DNA of 48,531 bases from Pseudomonas sp. S37. Its GTDB lineage: Bacteria > Pseudomonadota > Gammaproteobacteria > Pseudomonadales > Pseudomonadaceae. The stretch covers positions 1 to 48,531 of the forward strand of contig NZ_JACVZC010000035.1 in the NCBI RefSeq assembly GCF_016658545.1, read 5' to 3'. The position numbers were made by a program, and so were the translations under genes. The notes under the pieces were generated by a model. It worked only from the letters and a program-made list of their open reading frames with translations. It was not told the origin of the DNA and did not search any database. This document shows positions 25,858 to 34,965 of this stretch, piece by piece; within the stretch, counting starts at the first letter, position 1; every line of letters begins with the position of its first letter.

Positions 25858-26292
25858 ATGAGCGTCATCAAGCATCGCCCAACCAGCGCAAAGGTAACGA
25901 TCATCTGTTCTCGCAATGACCAGGTTCTTCTGGTTCGCAGAAAGGGTGCCAAATGGAAGTTTCCAAGCGCTCTTCTTGCGGCAGGTGAGTCCCCAATCAT
26001 GGCTGCTGCTAGAGAGCTTTGGAAGGCGCTATCGTTGCATTGCTCGCGGCTGAACGCCGTGGGCACCCTCGAGGTTGGCAGGGTTCTCCACCATATCTTC
26101 ACCGCGGACCTTACTGACGGATGCAGTGTTTCGCTTGGCAGAGGCATCGTCGATTGTAAGTGGATCGGCTGGGAGGACTTGAGCTCAACCATGCTGAAAC
26201 CTACAGCCGCTGCTTTGCTGTCCCGAGATCTATCAGCGCTTGTCCATCGGGATGATCCCGCTGCCTTGGAATTGGCATCCGACACAAACTGA
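25858..26292 (+). CDS. Degenerate Nudix-fold protein
   Basis: The 144-residue product has a Nudix layout: strand KVTIICSRNDQVLLVRRK, the box region at about 35-60, and later strands with VDCKWIGWEDL. In the box, the first Gly is Ala and the two metal-binding Glu of REUxEE are Lys and Ala (RELWKAL), so classical hydrolase activity is unlikely. It may bind a nucleotide or act as a regulator. ATG 25858 is preferred over GTG 25786, whose extension looks non-coding; the site AGGTG is weak and 10 nt away. Confidence 0.75.
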   Translation: MSVIKHRPTSAKVTIICSRNDQVLLVRRKGAKWKFPSALLAAGESPIMAAARELWKALSLHCSRLNAVGTLEVGRVLHHIFTADLTDGCSVSLGRGIVDCKWIGWEDLSSTMLKPTAAALLSRDLSALVHRDDPAALELASDTN

Positions 26293-26349
26293 ACGGCGAG
26301 GTCATTGAGCCGGTCGGATCGTTAAATGCCATGGGAAAGGACGTTAGGG

Positions 26350-26622
26350 ATGAAAGCGATGACTCGACTGTTTACCGGCTTGGCTCTGGTGGGGACCTTG
26401 GGAGCCACGACAGCATGGGCGGATCAGCCCGGCGCAGATTGGAAGGTTACCAAGGATCAGGCCGAAGCCACCTTGAAAGGTGCTGGCTACACGCAGATCA
26501 CCAAGATCGAGGCCGATGATGGGCATTGGGAAGGTGAGGGCATGAAAGCTGATGGTAAGCAGTATGAGTTCCAGGTCGATCCACACGACGGGAAAATCAT
26601 CAAAGACGAGCTGGATAACTGA
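26350..26622 (+). CDS. Periplasmic PepSY-domain protein
   Basis: The product has 90 residues with a cleavable signal peptide (MKAMTRLFTGLALVGTLGA..., likely cut after TAWA at residue 24). The mature part is a single PepSY domain: VTKDQAEATLKGAGYTQITKIE, then WEGEGMKADGKQYEFQVDPHDGKII. PepSY domains are thought to inhibit peptidases or help in envelope sensing. AAGGA lies 9 nt before the ATG. A strong rho-independent terminator follows 26 nt after the stop, so it ends its own transcript. Confidence 0.88.
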   Translation: MKAMTRLFTGLALVGTLGATTAWADQPGADWKVTKDQAEATLKGAGYTQITKIEADDGHWEGEGMKADGKQYEFQVDPHDGKIIKDELDN

Positions 26623-26648
26623 TCAGGGCGGGTGTTGCTCTTTGAGCG

Positions 26649-26676
26649 GCCCGCGCCTTCTGCGCGGGCTTTTTTT
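26649..26676 (+). terminator. Strong rho-independent terminator
   Basis: GCCCGCGC (26649-26656) and GCGCGGGC (26662-26669) form a perfect 8-bp stem with a 5-nt loop, followed by seven T. It ends the PepSY gene transcript. Confidence 0.9.
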
Positions 26677-26712
26677 CAGCTATCAATTATGCAAGCCAGG
26701 CCTGATAAGTCG

Positions 26713-26741
26713 GGCAAAAGAAAGCCCGCTGCTAGGCGGGC
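26713..26741 (-). terminator. Minus-strand terminator without an obvious gene
   Basis: On the minus strand GCCCGC (26741-26736) pairs with GCGGGC (26729-26724) over a 6-nt loop and is followed by TTTCTTTT. No protein gene on the minus strand ends here; the region to its right up to 26914 carries no supported reading frame. Confidence 0.55.
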
Positions 26742-26914
26742 AAGGTCTATCACACGTAGGGATAGCTAACGCTCCCATACTGCATGTGAAAAAGCCGTGA
26801 AGACGCTTGGGGGGCGACGGGCTACCTCCGCATTGGCTTTTGAGCCGCACACTGGAGTTGAACATCACGCTATGCCAAGGCTCTGACCTGTATTGGTAAT
26901 GCGAGGACGTTCCC

Positions 26915-27157
26915 ATGAGCATCGAACGCAGCATCCCCGAGCTTGAGGCCTGGTACGCACAGTACGACGACATCAGCTACCGGCGCGAGTCGCCGGATGC
27001 CTACCACCATGAACTGATCCGCACGGCCGAGGCCCTGCGCGACGACGGCGCCATCGACTGGGACGACTGGCTGGCGCTCAAGGCTCTGGCCGACCAAGCG
27101 CACGTGGGGGCGCTGGAGGATGCAGTGAAGGCCCATGTGAGCGACCCGGACGCATGA
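26915..27157 (+). CDS. Small acidic/helical protein, family A, copy 2
   Basis: The 80-residue product is acidic, with the core AWYAQYDDISYRRES, YHHELIRTAEALRDDGAIDWDDWLALKALAD. It is paralogous to the protein at 4042-4344, with Tyr/Asp/Asp, Arg-Arg, His-His-Glu-Leu and Ile-Asp-Trp in register. Its stop overlaps the exonuclease III start as ATGA, so the two are translationally coupled here. Whether it influences repair is unknown. Confidence 0.75.
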   Translation: MSIERSIPELEAWYAQYDDISYRRESPDAYHHELIRTAEALRDDGAIDWDDWLALKALADQAHVGALEDAVKAHVSDPDA

Positions 27158-27951
27158 AAGCGCTGAAAATCGCCACCTTCAACATCAACGGAATCCGAAG
27201 CCGCCTGCCGGCTTTGCTGGCTTGGTTGGAGCGCGAGCGGCCCGACATCGCCTGCCTTCAGGAACTCAAGGCGGCGGATCGGCAGTTTCCGCGCGAGGAT
27301 ATCGAGGCCGTGGGATACGGCTGCCTGTACCAGGGGCAGCCGGCGTGGAACGGGGTGGCCATCTTGGCGCGTGACAGCGAGCCGATCGAAGTCCGTCGCG
27401 GCCTGCCTGGCATGCAGGACGATGACCAGAGCCGTTATCTGGAAGCCGCGGCACACGGGGTGCTCGTGGCCTGCCTGTACCTGCCGAACGGCAACCCGCA
27501 ACCCGGCCCGAAATTCGATTACAAGCTGCGTTGGTTCGAGTGCCTGCTCAAGCATGCGCAAGTGCTCTACGGCAGCGGCCATCCCATGTTACTGGCCGGA
27601 GATTTCAACGTGGTGCCGACGGACATGGACATCTACGATCCACGTTCCTGGGCCAATGATGCGCTGCTTCAGCCTGCGTCCCGGGCGTGTTTCGATCAAC
27701 TGTTGGCGCAAGGCTGGGTCGATGCCATTCGCCATCTGTACCCTGACGAGCGCATCTACACGTTCTGGGATTACTTTCGCAACCACTGGGCCCGCAATGC
27801 CGGGTTGCGCATCGATCATCTGTTGCTCAACCGGGACCTCGCCCCGTATCTGAAACAGGCAGGCGTCGATGCGTGGGTGCGAAACGAAGCCAAGGCCAGC
27901 GATCATGCGCCCGTCTGGATCGAGTTGAGCGAGCGCCGCCAGCGCCGCTAA
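27154..27951 (+). CDS. xthA: Exonuclease III (AP endonuclease)
   Basis: The product has 265 residues, the normal length. Exo/endo/phosphatase motifs are complete: ATFNINGIRSR, CLQELKA with metal-binding Glu37, AGDFNVVPTDMDIYD with Asp150 and Asn152, LRIDHLLLN, and the terminal SDHAPVW His. It cleaves DNA at abasic sites and has 3' exonuclease and 3' phosphodiesterase activity in base-excision repair. Its ATG overlaps the stop of the preceding small gene. Pseudomonads often carry a second ExoIII gene; which copy this is cannot be told. Confidence 0.93.
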   Translation: MKALKIATFNINGIRSRLPALLAWLERERPDIACLQELKAADRQFPREDIEAVGYGCLYQGQPAWNGVAILARDSEPIEVRRGLPGMQDDDQSRYLEAAAHGVLVACLYLPNGNPQPGPKFDYKLRWFECLLKHAQVLYGSGHPMLLAGDFNVVPTDMDIYDPRSWANDALLQPASRACFDQLLAQGWVDAIRHLYPDERIYTFWDYFRNHWARNAGLRIDHLLLNRDLAPYLKQAGVDAWVRNEAKASDHAPVWIELSERRQRR

Positions 27952-28031
27952 GGCACTTCAACCAAACCTTCACGCACAGGTGCAGTCACTACCAATAGGA
28001 GCCCAGCGTTTTCGGGCCATGGAGGTGATAG

Positions 28032-28160
28032 ATGCACATTGTCTGCCTGCTGCGTGGCTGCCTGTGGCATGTGATGCCTGATGGTGAATTCACCGGCTTG
28101 ACATGCCAGTGCTGCGAACGTTGCGGCGCGTGGCGCTACTGCCAGCGCGAACAACGTTGA
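28032..28160 (+). CDS. Cys-rich micro-protein
   Basis: The product has 42 residues and seven or so Cys/His metal candidates: MHIVCLLRGCLWH, then LTCQCCERCGAWRYC. I recall similar Pseudomonas micro-proteins annotated as a Cys-rich family (PSPA7_2676 type); this is from memory. GGAGGTGAT is almost a perfect anti-16S match just before the ATG, which strongly supports translation. It probably binds zinc. Function unknown. Confidence 0.72.
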   Translation: MHIVCLLRGCLWHVMPDGEFTGLTCQCCERCGAWRYCQREQR

Positions 28161-28181
28161 AGCACGCCGGATAACGTGCAA

Positions 28182-28199
28182 CCCGCGCCTGCGCGCGGG
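28182..28199. terminator. Possible hairpin terminator
   Basis: CCCGCGC and GCGCGGG form a 7-bp stem with a CTGC loop between the convergent micro-protein and ThDP-enzyme genes. On the plus strand TTTTTT follows only 16 nt later, so this is weak. Confidence 0.4.
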
Positions 28200-28211
28200 C
28201 TCCTGCTATCG

Positions 28212-29999
28212 CTATTTTTTGCCGGGCAGTACCGAGCTGAGTACCTGCTTGGCGGTCTGCACGATGACCCCGGCCTGATCCGGGTCGCCCTTGAGCAAGG
28301 TACTGGCGAACTTCTTCGCTTGTTCCAGCTTGATGTGTGGCGGAAGGGGAGGCACATTCGGGTCAGTCTTGAATTCGATCAACACCGGCCTGTCAGCCGC
28401 CAGCGCGCGTTCCCAGGCGCTGGCAATGTCTTCTTCACGCTCTACATAGATGCCCTGCAAGCCGATGGAAATCGCGAACAGGTGATAAGGCACATCGGGG
28501 ATCGACTGCGAAGCTTCGAACTTGGGGTCTCCCTCCATGACGCGTTGCTCCCAGGTCACCTGGTTCAGGTCTTCATTGTTGAACACCGCGCAGATCCACT
28601 GCGGGTTGTCCCACTGCCGCCAGTACTTGGCCACGGTGATCAGCTCGGCCAGGTTGTTCATCTGCATCGCGCCGTCGCCTACCAGAGCCACCACGCTGCG
28701 CTGTGGGTGGGCGAACTTGGCTGCGATGGCATAGGGCACCGCCGCGCCCATGCTCGCCAGGCCGCCGGACAGCGAGCACTGCATGCCCTGGCGGATCTGC
28801 AGATCGCGGGCATACCAGTTGGCGCATGACCCTGAATCACTGGTGACGATGGCCTGGTCAGGCAGGCGAGGGGAGAGTTCATGTACCACGCGCTGCGGGT
28901 TGATCGGGTCGGCTTTGACCAGTGCGCGTTTCTCCAGGGTCTTGTCCCAGTGCGCGCGCCAGCTTTCGACTTTGTCGCGCCAGCGCCGCTCGCTTTTGCG
29001 CTCGAGCAGCGGCAGCAAGGCGCGCAGGGTTTCGCTGGCATCGCCGACCAGGTTGACTTCCATTGGATAGCGCAGGCTGAGCATGTCCGGTTGCAGGTCG
29101 ACCTGCACGCCACGGGCCTGGCCTTCCTTGGGCAGGAACTCGGCATAGGGGAAGCCGGAGCCGATCATCAGCAAGGTGTCGCACTCGTTCATCAGCTGGT
29201 AGCTCGGTTCAGTACCGAGCAGGCCGATGGCGCCGGTGACCCAGGGTAAATCGTCAGGTAGCACGGCTTTGCCCAGCAGCGCCTTGGCCACGCCGGCACC
29301 GAGCTTTTCGGCCACGGCGATGACCTGCTCGGTCGCCTGCAAGGCGCCGGCACCGACCAGAATCGCAACCTTTTTCCCGGCATTGAGCACCTCGGCCGCC
29401 CGTTGCAGGTCAGCGTCGAACGGCACGATCTTGGGCTTGCTGTAGCCAATGCCCGAATGCACTGTGCCGTGTGCCCGTGCTGGGTGCTGGTAGGGCAGGT
29501 CCTGTAAGTCATTGGGCAGGATGATGGCGGTGACGCGGCGTTCGCCGACGGCGGTACGCACTGCGCGGTCGAGCAGGTGCCGCACCTGCTCCGGGGTCGA
29601 CGCCTGCTGTACGAAGGCACCGGCAACATCCTTGAACATCGACAACAGGTCCAGTTCTTGCTGGTAATGCCCGCCCAGCGCTGCGCGCGCCTGTTGGCCG
29701 ACGATGGCCAGTACCGGTTGGTGATCCATGCGTGCATCGTAGAGACCGGTCAGCAGGTGCGAGGCCCCGGGGCCGGAAGTGGCGATGCACACGCCAAGCT
29801 CGCCGGTGAACTTGGCGTGGGCGCTAGCCATGAACGCGGCCATTTCTTCATGGCGGGCCTGGATGAATTCAATCTTGCCGTTGGCTCGGCTCAATGCGCC
29901 AAATACGCCATTGATGCCATCCCCAGGGTAGCCGAAGATGCGTCGAACACCCCACTGGTACAAACGCTCTACCAAAAAGTCGCCTACTGTCGTTGTCAT
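28212..29999 (-). CDS. Thiamine-diphosphate enzyme, pyruvate oxidase/quinone dehydrogenase-like
   Basis: A 595-residue ThDP enzyme with all three acetohydroxyacid-synthase-fold domains: the N-terminal PYR domain with FGYPGDGINGVFGAL and the cofactor-activating Glu in RHEEMAAFMA, a central FAD/DHS-like domain, and the PP domain with GDGAMQMNN and FNNEDLNQVTWE binding Mg and diphosphate. It resembles PoxB-type pyruvate dehydrogenase (quinone), but the C-terminal lipid-binding helix of PoxB cannot be confirmed, so a related oxo-acid decarboxylase is possible. AGGGA lies about 7 nt before the ATG. Divergent from the cupin gene. Confidence 0.88.
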   Translation of the reverse strand: MTTTVGDFLVERLYQWGVRRIFGYPGDGINGVFGALSRANGKIEFIQARHEEMAAFMASAHAKFTGELGVCIATSGPGASHLLTGLYDARMDHQPVLAIVGQQARAALGGHYQQELDLLSMFKDVAGAFVQQASTPEQVRHLLDRAVRTAVGERRVTAIILPNDLQDLPYQHPARAHGTVHSGIGYSKPKIVPFDADLQRAAEVLNAGKKVAILVGAGALQATEQVIAVAEKLGAGVAKALLGKAVLPDDLPWVTGAIGLLGTEPSYQLMNECDTLLMIGSGFPYAEFLPKEGQARGVQVDLQPDMLSLRYPMEVNLVGDASETLRALLPLLERKSERRWRDKVESWRAHWDKTLEKRALVKADPINPQRVVHELSPRLPDQAIVTSDSGSCANWYARDLQIRQGMQCSLSGGLASMGAAVPYAIAAKFAHPQRSVVALVGDGAMQMNNLAELITVAKYWRQWDNPQWICAVFNNEDLNQVTWEQRVMEGDPKFEASQSIPDVPYHLFAISIGLQGIYVEREEDIASAWERALAADRPVLIEFKTDPNVPPLPPHIKLEQAKKFASTLLKGDPDQAGVIVQTAKQVLSSVLPGKK

Positions 30000-30143
30000 C
30001 GTCTTTTCCCTGTCTGTGATCGATAGGGTCTGGACTGGGCCGCGAAGGGGAAAGTTTCAACAGGTTGTACGTGGTCAGCCCGCAGGAACCTCGGCACCGG
30101 TATGGCTTCTCAAGGACATTGCCCACCTGATCAGGATGCCTTC

Positions 30144-30668
30144 ATGTATGCCATCGACAGCAACACCCAGCCCCTGCAGGCCCTGCGGTTCGAGGACGAT
30201 GGTGCGACGCCCAATAGCCGCTTCCCCGTGTTGCTCTACCAGCTGCAACTTGCGCCTGCGCATGACAATGCCGGCGCGTTCGAGACCTTGTTCGCCGCTC
30301 ATCAATGGACCCCGCTGTGGCGTGCCGGGATTTTCGATTACCACCATTTTCATCCCAATGCGCACGAGGTGCTTGGCGTTGCCCGCGGCCAGGCTCGGAT
30401 AATGTTGGGCGGTGCAGCGGGTCAGGCGCTGACGGTCAAGGCGGGTGATGTTCTGGTTTTACCCGCAGGGACGGGGCATCGTTGCATGGCGTCCAGCGAC
30501 GACTTTCTGGTCGTGGGCGCCTATCCGCAAGGGCAGGAAGATTACGACATCCAACGACCAGAAGTTGCCGCTCACCAGCAGGCGCTGGCACGTATCGCCC
30601 GAGTGCCACATCCTGAGCAAGACCCGGTAAGCGGAGCTCACGGTGCTCTGATGAGACTCTGGCAGTGA
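30144..30668 (+). CDS. YjlB-like cupin protein
   Basis: The 174-residue product contains one cupin barrel: YHHFHPNAHEVLGVARGQARIMLGG (part shown) carries metal-binding His residues and Glu, and VLVLPAGTGHRCM the last His. FLVVGAYPQGQEDYD is typical of the YjlB branch. Reaction unknown. ATG 30144 follows AGGA; an alternative start at 30102 would add 14 residues. Confidence 0.82.
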   Translation: MYAIDSNTQPLQALRFEDDGATPNSRFPVLLYQLQLAPAHDNAGAFETLFAAHQWTPLWRAGIFDYHHFHPNAHEVLGVARGQARIMLGGAAGQALTVKAGDVLVLPAGTGHRCMASSDDFLVVGAYPQGQEDYDIQRPEVAAHQQALARIARVPHPEQDPVSGAHGALMRLWQ

Positions 30669-30824
30669 TCAGAATCCGGTCAGATTTAATGTCGGTGGAA
30701 TGGCCTCCTTGACCACCCCGTTGGCTTGCGCCGACGGTACGTTGGGGATCATCTTCCTGAAGGTTGCCGCCGCTTCCCTGCCAGGGATGGTCCGTGTAAT
30801 GCGGTAGACATAGCAGCCGACAAG
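30669..30824. other. Intergenic region between convergent cupin and channel genes
   Basis: No supported gene. A minus-strand frame reading VYRITRTIPGREAAATFRK... to a stop near 30671 has plausible composition but no start codon, and may be a gene remnant. Confidence 0.3.
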
Positions 30825-31949
30825 TCAGGCGCCCCTGATGCCCAGGCCCTCTCGACCTGGTGCCGAGAGGTTGGCCTCTTGCGGCAACGCGGTGACCTTG
30901 ATCGCCCGCACCGGTACGGCGAACTTGGCGCCCACCTTGGAGAAGCGCTCGAGCAGGTAAAAGTTGATGGCCTGCTGAATATCCATGTACAGGTTGTAGC
31001 CAGGGCCCTTGACGATGTACACGCACTCGAACTCCAGCGCCTCCTTGCCAAAACCGCGCAAATGGGCACGGTCGAAGCGCACCTGCTGCTGCGCCTTGAT
31101 AGCCTCTTCAACGATAGCAGGGGCTTTTTTCACCGCCTCGGTTGGCGTGTCGTAGGACAGACCGAACTCGAACACGATGCGCCGTTCCTGCAGGCGTTTG
31201 TAGTTCTGGATGGTGCTGCTGATCATGCTGGCATTGGCCATGACAATCTGTTCGCCACCCAGGCTGCGGATGCGCGTGGTTTTCAAACCCACATGTTCGA
31301 CGCTGCCTGCCAGTGGGCCGATGACGATGAAGTCGCCCACCTCGAACGGTTTATCCACGGCGATCGACAGCGAGGCGAACAGGTCGCCGAGGATGTTCTG
31401 CACAGCGAGCGCCACGGCGATACCGCCGACACCCAGGCTGGCGACGAAAGCGGTGATGTTGACGCCCAGGTTGGACAGCATCGCCAGCACCACCACCGAC
31501 CACAGCAGCACCCGCGCTCCCCACGCCGCCAGAGTGGCCAGCGCGCTGCCCTGGTTCAGGCCGTCGGTGCGGTGGCGGGCAAAGTAGCGGTTCAGGCCCA
31601 GGCCAATGGCACGGTTGGCCCACAGCCCGATTTGCAGAGCAGCGACCACGAACCACAGGCTGCTGACTCGCGTCAGCCAACGCTCCGGCAGGTCGAGCAT
31701 GCTCAGGCCTACCAGCAAGGAGGCGAGCAATAGCAAGAAATTGCTGGTGCCAGCCAGCACCTTGGCCAGCACGTGGCTGAGCACACCGTCGTGTTCAGAC
31801 CAGCGACGGATGCGGTGCAGCAGGAAGCTGATGGCGGCGCGGGAGACCAGGAAGGTTCCGATGGCCACAGCCAGGGCCAGCAGCAGATTGAGGATGGAAA
31901 TGCCCAACAGGGTGGTGTCGGTGAACAGGGCTATGATGCGGTCATTCAT
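30825..31949 (-). CDS. MscS-family mechanosensitive channel
   Basis: The product has 374 residues and four to five hydrophobic segments in the first 190. The pore-lining helix and following beta domain carry NITAFVASLGVGGIAVALAVQNILGDLFA and DKPFEVGDFI, the MscS hallmarks. The C-terminal cytoplasmic domain follows. It probably opens under membrane tension to release solutes. GGGAGG is about 10 nt from the ATG. The gene lies 102 nt downstream of cyoD on the same strand, so read-through is possible. Confidence 0.88.
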   Translation of the reverse strand: MNDRIIALFTDTTLLGISILNLLLALAVAIGTFLVSRAAISFLLHRIRRWSEHDGVLSHVLAKVLAGTSNFLLLLASLLVGLSMLDLPERWLTRVSSLWFVVAALQIGLWANRAIGLGLNRYFARHRTDGLNQGSALATLAAWGARVLLWSVVVLAMLSNLGVNITAFVASLGVGGIAVALAVQNILGDLFASLSIAVDKPFEVGDFIVIGPLAGSVEHVGLKTTRIRSLGGEQIVMANASMISSTIQNYKRLQERRIVFEFGLSYDTPTEAVKKAPAIVEEAIKAQQQVRFDRAHLRGFGKEALEFECVYIVKGPGYNLYMDIQQAINFYLLERFSKVGAKFAVPVRAIKVTALPQEANLSAPGREGLGIRGA

Positions 31950-32051
31950 GAGCAGCGCGCCTCCCGGGTGCCTGGATTGTTTTGAAGGTCCTTTTCATGG
32001 GATGTCCCATGGGCGTCATAGGTCGATCCGATTTCACAAACCGAGCATGTT

Positions 32052-32372
32052 TTAGTGCACGTGGTACATGATCCATAGGGACAACCCCACCAGCAGCACG
32101 ATGATCACTACGGTGAACACCAGCGCCACCAGGCTCCAACGTTGCTCGTGCGCCGTGGTCAAGTGCAGAAAGAACACCACGTGCACCAGGATCTGGATCA
32201 CCGCGCAGGCCAGCATCAGCAGGAACGTGGCGGTGCGCGGCAAGCTCGGATGCATGGCCAGCCCGAAGGGAACGAGCGTCAGCAGTGCAGCCATTACAAA
32301 GCCGATGTTGTAGGACTTGTGGCTGGACTGGCTGGCCCCTGCGCTGCTGTGAACTTGGCTTTCGCTACTCAT
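32052..32372 (-). CDS. cyoD: Cytochrome bo3 quinol oxidase subunit IV
   Basis: The product has 106 residues with three transmembrane helices (about 24-42, 48-68 and 80-101). HPSLPRTATFLLMLACAVIQILVHVVFFLHL (shown in part: ILVHVVFFLHL) and the closing LWIMYHVH are typical of CyoD. It stabilises the oxidase and assists subunit I. Its ATG overlaps the cyoC stop as TGATG. This is the last cyo gene in this operon: no cyoE follows. Confidence 0.9.
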   Translation of the reverse strand: MSSESQVHSSAGASQSSHKSYNIGFVMAALLTLVPFGLAMHPSLPRTATFLLMLACAVIQILVHVVFFLHLTTAHEQRWSLVALVFTVVIIVLLVGLSLWIMYHVH

Positions 32373-32983
32373 CAGATCACCCCGAACAGGTAGACGACGG
32401 TAAACACGCACACCCACACGATGTCGAGGAAATGCCAGAACAGGCTCAGGCAGCTCAGCCGTGTGGAGTTGACGCAGCACAGGCCGCGCTGCTGCACCTG
32501 GATCATCAGCAAAATCATCCACACCAAGCCGATCAGCACGTGCAGGCCGTGGGTTCCAACCAGGGTGAAGAAGCCGGTGAGGAACGCGCTGCGCTGCGGG
32601 CCGTAGCCTTCAGCGATCAAGTGGTGGAATTCGTTGAACTCCATTGCGATAAAACCCAGCCCGAGCACGAAGGTGATAGCCAGCCATTGCAACACGCGGC
32701 GCTTGTCTTTGCGGTGATTGGCCAGCATGGCGTAGCCGTAGGTGAGGCTGCTGAGCAACAGCAGGCTGGTTTCACCGAGCACGTAGGGCAATTCGAAGAT
32801 GTCTGCCGCACCTGGGCCGCCTGCCACAGACTGGCCCAGCACGGCGTAGGTGGCGAACAGCGTGGCGAACAGGATGCAGTCGGTCATCAGGTAGACCCAG
32901 AAGCCAAACAGGCTCAGAGATCCCGCATCCTCGTAACCTTGCTCTTGCTGACGGGCGGATTCATTCAGGACGATCTGCGACAT
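32372..32983 (-). CDS. cyoC: Cytochrome bo3 quinol oxidase subunit III
   Basis: The product has 203 residues and five transmembrane helices. [33 protein letters not shown] and [13 protein letters not shown] are subunit III signatures, including the conserved Glu. It belongs to the haem-copper oxidase complex but binds no redox centre. It starts 3 nt after cyoB ends. Confidence 0.93.
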   Translation of the reverse strand: MSQIVLNESARQQEQGYEDAGSLSLFGFWVYLMTDCILFATLFATYAVLGQSVAGGPGAADIFELPYVLGETSLLLLSSLTYGYAMLANHRKDKRRVLQWLAITFVLGLGFIAMEFNEFHHLIAEGYGPQRSAFLTGFFTLVGTHGLHVLIGLVWMILLMIQVQQRGLCCVNSTRLSCLSLFWHFLDIVWVCVFTVVYLFGVI

Positions 32984-32986
32984 GGC

Positions 32987-34960
32987 TCAAGCCTCTGTCA
33001 TCAGTTGACGGCGTTCGGTTTCCACGCGTTCGACTTCCTCGGCCGTCACGTAGTACTCGGTATGTGGGTCGTAGCTGCGCACGATCAATGTCGCCACCGT
33101 GGCCAGCAGGCCGGCGATCGCCAACCACCAGATGTGCCACACCAAGGCGAAGCCCAGCAGCGTGCTCAACGCCCCGATCACCACGCCCAGGCTGGTGTTG
33201 CACGGCATGTGGATCTTGCGGAAATCCGCCTCGGTCAGCGTCTTGACCCCGCGTTCCTTCATGCCCCAATAGGCGTCTATGCCATGCACTACCGGTTGCT
33301 CGGCGAAGTTGTAGAATGGCGGCGGCGACGCGGTGGCCCATTCCAGCGTGCGGCCGTCCCAGGGGTCGCCGGTGTGGTCGCGGTTTTCGTGGCGCTTGCG
33401 TATGCTCACAACCAGCTGCATCACCTGGCAGGCCACGCCGCAGAGGATGACAAGCACGCCGAACATTTCCAGCAGCAGAAATGGCCGCCACTCGGGCACG
33501 TTGAAATGATTCAGGCGTCGGGTCATGCCCATGAAGCCGAGGAAGTACGACGGCATGAAAGCGAAATAGAAACCTGCTAGCCAGCACCAGAATGCGGCAC
33601 GCCCCAGCGGGTCGTAGAGCTTGAAGCCGAACGCCTTGGGGAACCAGTAGGTCAGGCCACACAGGTAGCCGAACACTGCGCCGCCGATGATCACGTTATG
33701 GAAATGCGCGATCAGGAACAGGCTGTTGTGCAATAGGAAGTCGGCGCCTGGCACTGCCAGCAGCACACCGGTCATGCCGCCGATGCTGAAGGTGACGATG
33801 AAACCGATGGTCCACAGCATTGGCGTCTCGAAGCGCACCCGCCCGCGGTACATGGTGAACAGCCAGGTGAAAATCTTCACCCCGGTGGGTACGGCGATAA
33901 TCATGGTCATGATGCCGAAGAACGCGTTCACGTTCGGGCCGGCACCCATGGTGAAGAAATGGTGCACCCAGACGATGAACGACAGCACGGTGATGACGAT
34001 GGTCGCCCACACCAGCGAGTAATAGCCAAACAGCCGCTTGCCCGAGAAGGTCGAAGCCACCTCCGAGAAGATGCCGAATGCCGGCAGGATCAGGATGTAC
34101 ACCTCAGGGTGGCCCCAGGCCCAGATGAGGTTGATGTACATCATCGGGTTGCCGCCCAGCTCGTTGGTGAAAAAATGCATGCCCAGGTATCGATCCAGGC
34201 TGAGCATGAACAAGGTGGCGGTCAGGATGGGGAACGCCGCCAGAATCAGGATCGAGGTGCACAGTACCGTCCAAGTGAACACTGGCATGCGGAACAGCGT
34301 CATGCCCGTAGTGCGCATCTTGAGGATGGTGACGAAGAAATTGAGCCCCGTGAGCAAGGTGCCTATCCCCGATATCTGTAATGACCAGATGTAGTAGTCC
34401 ACGCCCACGCCGGGGCTGTAGCCGATGCCGGATAAAGGCGGGTAGGCGACCCAGCCGGTGCGGGCGAACTCCCCAATGCCCAGTGAGAGGTTGACCAGCA
34501 CCGCGCCGGAAACGAACAGCCAGAAGCTCACCGCGTTGAGGAACGGGTAGGCCACATCGCGGGCACCGATCTGCAACGGCACCACGATGTTCATCAGGCC
34601 GACCACGAACGGCATGGCCATGAAGAAGATCATGATCACGCCGTGGGCGGTGAAGATCTGGTCATAGTGCTCCGGCGGCAGGTAGCCGGGCGAGCCGTCC
34701 GAGGCCATGGCCTGCTGTGTGCGCATCATCAATGCGTCGGCGAAACCGCGCAGCAGCATCACCAGGGCGACGACGATGTACATCACGCCGATGCGCTTGT
34801 GATCGACCGAAGTGAACCACTCCTTCCACAGGTACGTCCATTTGCGCTTGCAGGTGATGGTCCCGATCATGGCAATACCGATGAGCCCGACCACGGCAAG
34901 GGTGTACATGATGATTGGATCGCCGAAAGGGATGGCATTCCAGGTCAATTTTCCGAACAT
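32987..34960 (-). CDS. cyoB: Cytochrome bo3 quinol oxidase subunit I
   Basis: The product has 657 residues with about 14-15 transmembrane helices. All haem and copper ligands can be seen: His in [10 protein letters not shown] and HFHNVI for the low-spin and high-spin haems, [11 protein letters not shown] with the His-Tyr crosslink pair, and VHHFFTMG for CuB. It reduces oxygen to water with quinol electrons and pumps protons. It is the second gene of cyoABCD and starts 5 nt after cyoA. Confidence 0.95.
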   Translation of the reverse strand: MFGKLTWNAIPFGDPIIMYTLAVVGLIGIAMIGTITCKRKWTYLWKEWFTSVDHKRIGVMYIVVALVMLLRGFADALMMRTQQAMASDGSPGYLPPEHYDQIFTAHGVIMIFFMAMPFVVGLMNIVVPLQIGARDVAYPFLNAVSFWLFVSGAVLVNLSLGIGEFARTGWVAYPPLSGIGYSPGVGVDYYIWSLQISGIGTLLTGLNFFVTILKMRTTGMTLFRMPVFTWTVLCTSILILAAFPILTATLFMLSLDRYLGMHFFTNELGGNPMMYINLIWAWGHPEVYILILPAFGIFSEVASTFSGKRLFGYYSLVWATIVITVLSFIVWVHHFFTMGAGPNVNAFFGIMTMIIAVPTGVKIFTWLFTMYRGRVRFETPMLWTIGFIVTFSIGGMTGVLLAVPGADFLLHNSLFLIAHFHNVIIGGAVFGYLCGLTYWFPKAFGFKLYDPLGRAAFWCWLAGFYFAFMPSYFLGFMGMTRRLNHFNVPEWRPFLLLEMFGVLVILCGVACQVMQLVVSIRKRHENRDHTGDPWDGRTLEWATASPPPFYNFAEQPVVHGIDAYWGMKERGVKTLTEADFRKIHMPCNTSLGVVIGALSTLLGFALVWHIWWLAIAGLLATVATLIVRSYDPHTEYYVTAEEVERVETERRQLMTEA

Positions 34961-34965
34961 GTGCG

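Noticed and set aside
30726..31733. A 335-codon plus-strand frame opposite the MscS gene
   Set aside because: Antisense shadow of a gene with clear MscS motifs; composition is not protein-like.
32285..33580. A 431-codon plus-strand frame opposite cyoC and cyoB
   Set aside because: It is antisense to conserved oxidase genes, very rich in His and Gln, and has no domain.
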